Source: Calendula officinalis
Lineage: Eukaryota > Streptophyta > Magnoliopsida > Asterales > Asteraceae
Direction of reading: 5' to 3'
Assembly: GCA_963853835.1 (NCBI GenBank)
Contig: OY970820.1
Span: forward strand, 76,752,909 to 76,816,908
DNA length: 64,000 bases
Positions within the stretch are counted from its first letter, which is position 1; each line of letters opens with the position of its first letter. The position numbers were made by a program, and so were the translations under genes. The notes beneath the pieces were generated by a model. The model was not told the DNA's origin, did no database searches, and was given only the letters and a program-made list of their open reading frames with translations. Below, piece after piece: positions 24,082 through 37,586 of the stretch.

Positions 24082-24618
24082 GTAACGATTTAGATGTTAT
24101 AAAAAGTTTTGTTAATATTAAACACCCTAATGAGCTCCAAAGACATCAGTTCTATGGTGTCATGTTCAAGTACGGTTGGCCCTATCAATAGCAAGAATCA
24201 GTTCTGTGGTGTCATGTTCAAGTATGGTTCTAAGCCTATTCAGGTATACAAGTATTAAGTTAAATTAAAATATAAAATGGTATTGAATTGGTAATGTGTT
24301 TTGAAGATCCTAATTTGCACTTAACTGGGTACGTGTTTTGGTAATTGAGATATTTGATTTTGCTGGTCCTGAATTTTAATATCTATGTGATCTTTAGGTT
24401 TTGGTTGAATTTTGATGGCTGCATAAGATAACTAATTACAAATCGAGATAATTGTTAGTCCTATCTCAATGCAAATCAAGTTTGTGCCAAGAAAGTTCAT
24501 ATTTTTGCTAATTATCATCAAACAAATTTTATAAGATATATTCTTTATGTATAGGACACATAAATGATTTATGTCAAGATAGATTATGTTTTTGTAGGTT
24601 GCAGTTGTTTTGTTTCAG

Positions 24619-24896
24619 GCGATGCACTTGAGATATCCCAACGTGCAGCTGAACTTGCAGACTATCGAGTTAAGAAATCAAGCTCAATTCCAAATATGGG
24701 TAAATAATTTATTTGATTTTCTATTCTTTTTGTCCTTAATTATATTGTTGCCTTGCAATAATTTATTTATGTATGTAAATGTGATATTTGTTTCCAATAA
24801 AGATCTAACATATAAAGCTTTTTTTTTTTTTTGCAGATGAAACAATTGTTGTCACGGGGAAGGCTGAAGCAATACATGAGATGTTTCAGACTCCTC
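24619..24896 (+). pseudogene. Captured two-exon fragment of an unrecognised gene
   Basis: Exon-like pieces 24619-24699 (acceptor tttcag, donor g|gtaaat) and 24837-24896 (acceptor ttgcag, donor c|gtatgc) join in phase. They encode a hydrophilic peptide beginning GDALEISQRAAELADYRVKK and continuing DETIVVTGKAEAIHEMFQTP. The phase-compatible splice sites argue for a real gene origin. I do not recognise the family. A further partial duplication (gtgtcatgttcaagta) occurs at about 24160 and 24210. Confidence 0.5.
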
Positions 24897-25796
24897 GTAT
24901 GCATTCTTAAGTTTTATAATTATTATTTAATTTTCTCTTCTTTATAAGAGTTGACCGGGGTTTTCCCTAAATGGGCAGGTCGGGTTGGTTTTGGTAACAC
25001 GTTAAGTCTGCTTCGGGTCAAAATGTACAGTTTGAAAAAGTGTATATGAGGAGTTCAGGTCGTAACGGCTCTTTATATAAAAATATAAACTACACATGGC
25101 TAAATAATAATTATAAAATTTAGAAATAATGGTAGCTGAGTTGATTTATATGAGTTTCTGTTTCATATCTATTAGGTGTTTTTGATATTGCTTTGAGTTG
25201 AACTCTTTTAAGGGATTTGATTTTTCACGTATTTGACTTGAATATTTGTATATTAACTTCAGATTTTATCTTTTGCAATGCCCTTTTTACCAATTGATAC
25301 GATTTTGACCTATGATCATAGTAGACAAATAGTGCTGATTCAGTGTAACATCATCATTTGCAGTCCAATCATAACTTGAAGGCAAAGGTGTTACTCAAAA
25401 GGCCAAGCTAATGACATTAACTCCAATTCTTGGAAAGGTCAATTATAAAAAATAATGTATTTTCATGATTAGGCATTTAAATACCTTTTTTAATATACCT
25501 ATTTAAATATGGTATTGCCATCATGGCATTAAAACTCCTATTTTCTATAAATATGGCAAAATATCATGCATTAAAAGTCCTATTTAAAATAAATGTTTTA
25601 TTATTATAATCTCAATAATTATGGTAATTTTAATTTACATGTCTTCCACATATTACCTATATGCAATTGACTTTTTTTTTTTTTGAACAGCAAAAAAAGA
25701 AGGCAGCGGGTCGAGCTTCGGCAAAGCCATCACCCCCCAAAGACCTCCACACTAAATAAAAAACTTGAGTCTAGCAAAAAGCTAGACTAAACAAAA

Positions 25797-28700
25797 TTAC
25801 AAAGGGTTCCTCAACCAATCAATCCAAGGAATCTTACATTTTTGATTCCGAGAGGTGATCAAAGAAAAAGAAAATAACCGTATACTATCAAACAACTCTG
25901 ATCTACGCAATTTACCACTATCAAATAACAACGAATTTCTAAATCTCCATAAAACCCAACACGTAGTAAAACCGATGATACGAAACTTTAGTCTGCGATT
26001 ATTGCGAACCGGAACAGTTTCACCAAAATCCCACCAATTACGAACCGAATCACTGGTAAAAGACCCAATATCACACCATTTGGAAACCGCAACCCAAACT
26101 TGAGATGCAATATAGCATGTAAACATGGCGTGAGAACTGGACTCAACCGCATCATTACATACCGGACACATAATAGAAACGATCTCGCAACCTCTTCTCG
26201 AAAGATTAAGACGAGTAGGAATCCGATCCAACATTAACCTCCACATAAAAATGTTAACTTTAATCGGAACACCATTATACCAAGAAAAGACCATTGGCAA
26301 CCCCAGAAACAACACATCATTAATGAATCTTCTTGTATCGCCAACCGTAAACGCACATTGGTCTCCCAAATTCCACCTAACTTTGTCTCTGCCATGACTA
26401 ATCGAGATATCACCAATATGGGCCATAAGATCATCAAATTGTTCTTGCTCCACCCCACCCCACCCCTAATATCTCTTCTCCAATTAAACTTCCAACTCCC
26501 ATTATTCCATCTGTCACTAACTTTACAAAAAGAGTTTAACTCTAATCTGAAAAGACGATTATACAACCTCGCAAACGGAACCGGACCTTTCCATGGGTCT
26601 AACCAAAAATTTATGGAATCACCGCTAACAAGATGATTTTGGATGACATTATAGTCAATAATATTTTTCTCGTGCAAATAATTAACCGACCCAATGATTT
26701 GAAACCAAATACCTTTTTTGTGACGCGGGTGAACCGAATTACCAAAACCTCCATCTTCTCCATAAATAGCTTGAATTAACCTACTCCAAAAAGCGGTTTT
26801 TTCATTAACGAAACGCCACCGCCATTTATAAAGAAGAGCAAGATTTAACGCATCAAGACTAGCAATTCCAAGCCCGCCTTTCTCTTTTGCCGCCAAACAC
26901 AAATCCCATTTGACCCAACTCATCTTCTTTTCTTTACCACTACTCCCCCAAAAGAATTGGGCCCGAAGTTGTTCTAATTTTTTAATAACGGTAACGGGTG
27001 TGCGAAAAATGGACATCCAATAAATGGCAAGACTACCAAGAACTGATTTAATTAGAGTTAAACGGCCCCCAATCGAAAGCATATTGGCTTTCCACCGAGA
27101 GAGACGCTGGCGCACTCTATCACAAATAACATCCCAAATCCGGTCAATCCTTTTTGCACCCAACCGAATACCAAGATACGAGAAAGGAAATTCACCTTTG
27201 CTACAACCATTCACATTGCAAAAATTCTCCTGCTCACTTTCTTCCACATTAATGCCATAAACACTTGATTTATGAATGTTTATTTTAAGACCCGATTGAG
27301 CATAAAATTCGGCAAGCACATCTAAAATGCCTTCCACGCTTCTTTGGCTCCATTCTGACACGAATATAACATCATCCGCATAAAAAAGGTGAGAAACCTC
27401 CATATTAGTGTCTCCAACCGAAATCCCAAATAACCGTTTATCTTGGGCCGCTTTTTCAATCAACACATGCAACCCCTCCATAGCTAAGATGAACAAAAAT
27501 GGAGATAGCGGGTCACCTTGTCGGAGACCGCGAAACATATCAAATTCCTCCGTCGGGCTACCGTTAACGAGAACCGAGAGTCTAGACGACGAAAGACATC
27601 CCCGGATCCAATTTCTCCATCTAGGGCCGAAACCTTGTTTAGACATAATATAATCAAGATAGTCCCAACTTAACGAATCGTATGCCTTTTCAAAATCGAT
27701 TTTAAAAAGTAATAATTTCTTCCTTTTTAACTTGAACCATTCCATAATCTCACTGATCATAAGAGGACCATCAAGAATTTGACGGCCTTTAATGAAAGCC
27801 GATTGCTCACTACTAACCAATTTATCAACGACTTTTGCTAACCGATTTGCAAGCATTTTAGCAATAATTTTGTATTGAGCCCCAATGAGTGAAATTGGTC
27901 TAAAGTCTTTTATAAAAGTAGGATTTGGCACTTTAGGTATAAGAGTTATAAAAGAAGCATTACACCCAATAGGAAATGACCCTTTCATCAAAAATTCCTC
28001 CACCGAATTCCACACGTCTTCTTTTAAAATATCCCAATATTTTTTAATAAATTTAAAAGAAATACCATCCGGCCCCGGATATTTATCACTACCACAACTC
28101 CACACCGCCTCCTTCACTTCCTCCATAGTACACGCTTTTTCAAGAGACTCGACCTCCTCCTCTGAAATATGAGAGAATCGAGCATCATCTAAATCAGGCA
28201 CCAAACTATCAATGCGTTTAAACTTGTCTTTATAAAAGTCCTGAAAAGCTTTTTTAATACTTTTCGGATCTTCAAGCCATTCCCCGTCCTCCATAATCCC
28301 GTTAATCATTTGGGCACGCCTTCTTTGTTTTAACAGCCCATGAAAAAACGATGAGTTTTCATCACCTTCAACATCCCACTTCAGTTTTAACTTTTGCATC
28401 AAGTCAATATTATCTCGTCTTTCCATCAGCTTTAATTCCTTCAACCATTCTAACCGGAGCTCTTTCTCCTCCATCAGAACACACCCGTCATCTATCTTTT
28501 TATCCACATCTGCAATATGCGATCTTAACCAGTTCAACCGGATAAACGAATTCTCTTTTCTATCCGAGTTCCACTTTCTACAATTTTCTTTAATCAACTT
28601 GAATTTATTTTTAAGATTAACAATACACGACGTACCAACCTTGACGTGATCAGAACATGCACCCGTGATAACCTCATTAAAATCATCCACCTCTAGCCAC

Positions 28701-29437
28701 GAATGGGCGATTCGAAAAGGAACCGGGCCAAAATCCAATTTTTTTTAGTGAAGCAAAATCAGGATATGATCCGAAAGATTACGTTCCAGAGCCAGCACAA
28801 GTAAATTTGGACGTTGTAGAAGCAGATTTTCCGAGATAAGAAATCTATCTAACTTGCTCATTTTCGTAGCATACTTATTCATCCAAGTAAATCTTCGACC
28901 ACCAATCGGTAAATCAATTAACTCATGTTGATCGATGAATTGATTGAAGTAGCGCGCCCCTTGAACATTAAACACAGACCCGAATCTTTCTTCTTCACAA
29001 CGAACCTCGTTAAAATCACCAAAAATTATAAAATTACCAGATTTATCACTCAAATAAGAAGAAATTTCTTCCAAAATACCATGTCTGGCCTCCACATCTT
29101 GAGGAGCATATATGTTGATCATATAAACAAGACCTTGAATACCCATCCATCTACCTTCCACAATCACAAAGTTTACCCCACAGTGAATACTAATTTTCTC
29201 AAAAGCCGCCGGATCCCAAATAGAGACTATACCACCAGAATGACCACGAGCCGAGCTACACGCGAACTCGAATTGGTAATTACCCCATAAAGCTTTAAAT
29301 TTAAACAAATCCACATTTGTCAACAACGTTTCTTGAACACCTAAAAAAGAAACCCCATTCTGGAAACAGAGCTTTTTAATCCACCTCCTCTTCTCTACGT
29401 CTCCAATACCTCTAACATTTATGGACATTACATTCAT
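25797..29437 (-). pseudogene. LINE ORF2: endonuclease, reverse transcriptase and zf-RVT, broken
   Basis: It starts near MNVMSINVRGIG. The APE-type endonuclease has VQETLL, GDFNEVR and SDHILIL. A stop at 28745-28747 separates it from the reverse transcriptase frame (same frame), which has FRPISLIGAQYKIIAK, FKIDFEKAYDSLSW, GLRQGDPLSPFLF and the catalytic YADD. Near 26450 the frame shifts, at a short repeated gtggg run. The zf-RVT domain then follows (FMWRLMLDRIPTRLNLSRRG ... CPVCNDAVESSSHAMFTC) up to 25797. Retrotransposition by this copy is not expected. Confidence 0.88.
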
Positions 29438-30116
29438 TATTAACAAAAGACTCACCTTTGCCTTCTTCATTAATTGGAGAAGACTTTTTGATTTTCTTCC
29501 GACCAAATAACAGTTCACACGAAGAAGAGGCCATACCAACTGAGCTTTCGATAACCACCCGACGGTTACAATTTTCAAATCCCGGCGGGCAACTAACCGA
29601 GCCAACTTGTGGTTCATTCCCATTTCGGGTATCCGAGTCAGAGCCAGATTCACTCTGATTCTGGTTGCCTGCACTATCATTCACTTTTATCTCTGGTTCG
29701 GGTTCCATTTGGATATTAGCATCTGCCCCACGATTATCACTTTTTTCACCAACTCCTTCACCCTCTAACATTTATGGACATTACATTCATTATTAACAAA
29801 AGACTCACCTTTGCCTTCTTGATTAATTGGAGAAGACTTTTTGATTTTCTTCCGACCAAATAACAGTTCACAAGAAGAGGCCATACCAACTGAGCTTTCG
29901 ATAACCACCCGACGGTTACAATTTTCAAATCCCGGCGGGCAACTAACCGAGCCAACTTGTGGTTCATTCCCATTTCGGGTATCCGAGTCAGAGCCAGATT
30001 CACTCTGATTCTGGTTGCCTGCACTATCATTCACTTTTATCTCTGGTTCGGGTTCCATTTGGATATTAGCATCTGCCCCACGATTATCACTTTTTTCACC
30101 AACTCCTTCACCCTCT
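29411..30116 (-). repeat. 353-bp tandem duplication within the LINE
   Basis: 29411-29763 and 29764-30116 are nearly identical head-to-tail copies, both beginning tctaacatttatggac. Visible differences are a 3-bp indel (cacgaagaagagg against cacaagaagagg) and single bases (for example cttcttcatt against cttcttgatt). The unit spans the ORF1 tail and the ORF2 start. Confidence 0.85.
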
Positions 30117-31255
30117 TCCTCACTGCTGACTTCATCATCAACATTAAATTCGTGAATGAACCTCGAGAGTTTATCTTCTTCCCCTTCTTCGTCACTAAAA
30201 CTTGTCTCTGAGTCACACTTAGGTTTAGAAATTACCAGCTTCCATAAATCCGTTTCTCTAACCCTGACATCGTATTGCACCTCTTCTACTACCACACTGA
30301 TAAGTTCATTAATAATCATCTTCTCGTTAGTACTTATACACATTCTGCCCCTACTTGGATTACCATCGTGCTCATCAAAGAACAAAAACTTCACCCATAG
30401 ACCACCAACCTTTTTGTACACGTCTGAATCCCATGCACACAAAGGTAGGCCATCCACTTCAATCCAAGTGATTCTATCCTCCACAACAAAGTTACTGGTT
30501 ACATGTTGGACATGCATGAAATATTGCTTCAAATTAGAATTTTTAAACCGGACACAGGCCTTAACCGATCTGAATTCAATCCAAACCCAAAAACCACCAA
30601 CATGGTGAATATCAACCTCAGTGAAACCCTCGTTTTCCAAGATAGCTTAAAGTTGTGGCATAAATCCAACTTCACGAACCTTGGCGATGACGACCAACTC
30701 TGCATCTTGCAAAGCTACCAGATCAGAATCTTTCAAAACAAGGGACTTTTTAAACGAACCATTCTTCTCCCCTTGCTCATTACTATTATCTCGATTTCCC
30801 ACCACTGCACTTGCATACGAAGATTGCATCTTCTGTTTAGGTTTAAAACTGGTTTTATTAACATGATCATTCCCACCAGTTTTTTTTCTATCAAACCTAG
30901 CTACGGAAACATACAGATGGTACGATCCCCACCACTGCTCAGAAAGTTTCTTTGCAAAACTCTCATTGTTTTGAATACCCAAAAACCTAATAAATCCAAA
31001 CCTTTTGCCATATTTCGTTAGCTTCTTAGAAATAAAAACATCAACGACCTTACCGTGTGGCATACACCACTTCCATAACGATTTTGCATCCACCTGGTTT
31101 GGGAAATTCGTGATGAAGAATGACGATGCGATATCCTCCACCAATTTCTGATAAGGATTAGAAATTGGTTTATCGGGGATATTGGAAGATCGCTCTTTAT
31201 TACCAATCCTCCACGACCAACCTTCCTCATCGGACACTGTTCTGAATCTCCCCAT
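29765..31255 (-). pseudogene. LINE ORF1 protein (RRM / DUF4283 type), with an in-frame stop
   Basis: The frame opens at 31255 (MGRFRTVSDEEGWSW). It contains an RRM-like fold (SSFFITNFPNQ ... GFIRFLG) and is interrupted by TAA at 30647-30649. The same frame resumes with ILENEGFTEVDIHHVGGFWVWIEF and the DUF4283-like region (ITWIEVDGLPLCAWD), then an acidic Ser/Glu-rich tail. Such ORF1 proteins bind the LINE RNA. The C-terminal tail lies inside the 353-bp duplication, so the end of ORF1 is partly copied. Confidence 0.8.
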
Positions 31256-31563
31256 CGCAGTAGCAATACAAACCCAACCCTCCCCCCAGCCCGCAGAACC
31301 GACGATGAAAACTCTGATCGCCGGAAAATCGCCTGCGGCAGACTAGGGTTATAAAGTTAACTTCTAAGACTTTATATGCAATTGACTTATTCTGCGGTTA
31401 GTCATTTTACATCGAATATGATGTTTGCTAATGTGTTGTTGATCCATGGGGGATTGTTCAAGAAATATGGATTGTTATTTTATTTCAACAGTAATACTAT
31501 TTTTATTATTTTTCTAAATCTCTCTTGAAGCATGCCCGCCTAGTCGGGCGGGCTTTGAAGCTA

Positions 31564-33168
<1,605 letters not shown>

Positions 33169-33332
33169 ATTGATGGAGGCCACATATTATATTTAAATGC
33201 ATTCTATGACATCCTAGTATATACATGAGTATTAAATTTATATTAGTTTCTTGAACCTACAATACATTTCATGCATCAATTTCTAGTTTGTGCTCATAAT
33301 TATATTACATTACTTTGTTGGAAATCTACACC

Positions 33333-33335
<3 letters not shown>

Positions 33336-33392
<57 letters not shown>
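33336..33392. repeat. (TA)n microsatellite, left of the inverted-repeat element
   Basis: About 28 TA units, grading into tacatacata. Confidence 0.9.
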
Positions 33393-33396
<4 letters not shown>

Positions 33397-33399
33397 CAT

Positions 33400-35008
<1,609 letters not shown>

Positions 35009-35154
35009 GTCTAGGTTATTATCTTAGCAATCTTAATTTTTTTGTCATATTATACTATATTACTTTTTAATTAATAGCTAATTGTTCCTTTATTGGTTTG
35101 GACAATTTTAAGTTGTTTAATGATGTTTGTGTTAATTTAAAATTGTTTTTAGTT

Positions 35155-35683
35155 ATGGCTCGACCTACATTGAGCAGAAAGAAAAAGCTAAAAAAAATAG
35201 CTGCATGTTGTTTGTTGTGGATTAAGATAATCAACTTAGTTAGTTGGTATTTTCAACTTGTGAGGGTAATTATCAGTATACGCATGTCTATGTTTTGTGA
35301 TAAACCTAGCTACAAAGTAATAAACCCCGAGAGAAACATATATATAATAAGATTAGCTTATGAAAGTGATGAAACATGTCTTCACCAACTTAGAATGAAT
35401 AGATCATCGTTTGTTAAGCTTTGTGGTATGGTTGAGACGAATGGTAAGTTAAAGGCTTCGAAGTATCTCCAAGTAGATGAACAAAGTTGCCATGTTCTTG
35501 TATATTTTAGCCCATCATGTGAAAAATCGAGTGGTAAAGTTTCAGTTTCATCGATCAGGAGAAACAATTAGTAAACATTTTAATAGTGTATTGAATGCCG
35601 GTGTAAGATTGGAAAATGAATTATTCAAGAAACCTGAGCCCATACCAGAAAACTCAAGTGATGATAGATGGAAATGGTTCAAG
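35155..35683 (+). pseudogene. PIF/Harbinger transposase fragment, frameshifted
   Basis: From ATG 35155 the frame encodes a basic N-terminus and then a DUF8040-like block (LRMNRSSFVKLCGMVETNGKL ... YLQVDEQ). Near 35484 one extra base shifts the frame. The rest (VAMFLYILAHHVKNRVVKFQFHRSGETISKHFNSVLNA, ending DDRWKWFK) continues in the next frame to a donor at 35683/35684. The following exon, with the DDE catalytic residues (normally starting CLGALDGTH), is not present downstream. This is a truncated dead copy. Confidence 0.85.
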
Positions 35684-36910
35684 GTATGATATTTGCTCGA
35701 CTTATGATTTGTATGCTTACTTAAAATCGTTTCTAACATTTGTATCACATGAACATTATGGTTTTCTTTATTTTCGTTTAAGATTATGGTTTTTGTGGTT
35801 TTCATTCAATATTATGGTTTTTGAGATTATGGTTATTTTCTATATTATAAGGACATTTTGGTCTTTTTAATATAATTCCATTCATTTCTAGTGTTTATTT
35901 ATACATACAAACAAAATGCATGAATCATTCATTACATTCTACCATAACTACCAAACATGACAATGAAATCATAATTAACCATTCCATTACATTGATCATT
36001 CCATTACATTGCTCATTTCATTACATTCAGACCAACCAAAGATACCCTAACAGTTTAACGATGGTAAATTGAGGAGGCGCAGTTAGCAACGCTTTTTCAC
36101 AAAAATAGGAAAATCACGGTAACTTGCGGTGGTCGTTCATGAAAATCACGATAAATCTCGGTAAAATTTAGTTTTATGTTCTTATTAATATGAATCATGG
36201 TATATGTTATTTTGCTATAATTGATTGGTTTTATGGTTTGTACTTGGAGGTGTTGAGTATATAGTCATTTTAATTTTATTACTTTTATGTGTAATGTTGA
36301 TAAAAACCTTCTTATTTTCATAAAAATGTGGGTTGTCCTAAACTTTATACCAATGATTCCATGACTATCTCTTAAAAATATTTCTCTTCAAACTTACCTT
36401 ATATTTTAATCAAAATTATTATCAAGAACCCACCATTAATTATCTCTTAAAAACTTGTCCTAAACAAATAAAAACTTTTTTTATGGGATGAAGGGAGTAT
36501 ATCTAAAAACTACAAAAAATCATTCAAAATACCCGAGATAGCAACATGATATCCAAAATTTTATATAGAGGTAGGTGACCGCTCTTTGATTTTGCACCAC
36601 GATAACTGCATAGACCCGTGCAAATATATAATAGGCCATATTTCATCTCCTTTATATTGTCTATGTTAGGATTGAGTATCATTATTTTTACTTTTTCTTA
36701 CAAAAGTGTGAACTTTTAGATGATATTGACACTTATGTATGCTGGTAACTTGTGTACACCAACGTTGTTTTCGTTGTAGTTGAAGTACTTGACTTGTTCT
36801 ACCAACCATATATAGCAAAGCGTGTTATTTTCAAAAAGTTGATCCAACATCACAAAGACTTGTATATGTATACATCAACTTTTACGATAACATAATTTCT
36901 CAACATGTGT
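35684..36910. other. AT-rich intergenic region with MITE fragments
   Basis: The segment 35880-36060 has repeated cattccattacatt motifs and looks like an eroded MITE end. At 36484-36500 tgggatgaagggagtat resembles a single Stowaway end, and its partner was not found. Nothing else is recognisable. Confidence 0.4.
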
Positions 36911-36924
36911 TTTTGTTTGATGTT

Positions 36925-37143
36925 TTTTTTTTGAACGGCAAGTTAGTAAGTTAGTGGTTCGACATATGCAGTATATCTAAGTGGATAATATGCATTCCTC
37001 GAACATATCTCATTTTTAGGGGAATAAACCCCACCTCATATTTAATCTCCTGAGGAATGCTCCAAACAGATCTTGAACCTAAGACCTCTTGAAGACAAAC
37101 CCCCGAGACAACCTTTAGTGACTAATTGATCAAGACCAATTGA
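36925..37143 (-). mobile_element. tRNA-derived SINE, minus strand
   Basis: Flanked by a 14-bp direct repeat, ttttgtttgatgtt (36911-36924 and 37144-37157), with a T run at the left end (the poly(A) tail on the minus strand). The minus strand contains a box-B-like GGTTCAAGATC and an upstream gatcaattagtcacta segment at the box A position. At about 219 bp it fits a plant SINE. The internal polymerase III promoter looks diverged. Confidence 0.75.
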
Positions 37144-37355
37144 TTTTGTTTGATGTTAGTGATCACACATTTTGAGAATGTTTCTTTCACGCATTTTGAC
37201 TCATTCAATATTACATAGCACAATTCTTATATGTTTACAGGGCACAATGATTAAAAAATTAATTTGTATTCCAAAAAAATTGTTTCAGATATGTTTATAT
37301 CATGTGTTTTGATCTTATATCTTGTAATATGTACATCAATTTTAACGATGTACAT

Positions 37356-37525
37356 TAAAGAATTTTAAGTAATTGGAATTTGTTAATCTTCTCATTGAAT
37401 TGTGATGGGTATATATAAGAAATTATACCCATGTTCACATACCTATTACAAGGAAAGGAAATCAAATAAGGCCTTAAAATACACATATTAAAATATTAAA
37501 ATAGAAGATTCTAGCAAATCCTTTA
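37356..37525 (-). repeat. 3' LTR of copia-1
   Basis: 170 bp with TAAAG...CTTTA ends; adjacent to the polypurine tract. Confidence 0.93.
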
Positions 37526-37586
37526 CTCCCCCTCAAGTTGGAGCATGTAAGTTTCGAATGCCCAGCTTGACAAGAAGATCACGTAG

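Larger units (their letters stand above)
25674..31372 (-). mobile_element. L1-type LINE retrotransposon, minus strand
   Basis: Flanked by a 16-bp direct repeat, tatatgcaattgactt (25658-25673 and 31373-31388). The poly(A) tail appears as a T run at 25674-25684, the left end of the element on this strand. It contains ORF1 (RRM plus DUF4283-like protein) and ORF2 (endonuclease, reverse transcriptase, zf-RVT), which is the plant L1 layout. At about 5.7 kb it looks full length, apart from an internal 353-bp tandem duplication, stops and one frameshift. The insertion lies in the body of the inner Helitron. Confidence 0.92.

Noticed and set aside
25797..26453. Separate gene with a zinc-binding domain
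   Set aside because: It is the zf-RVT end of LINE ORF2, displaced by a frameshift.
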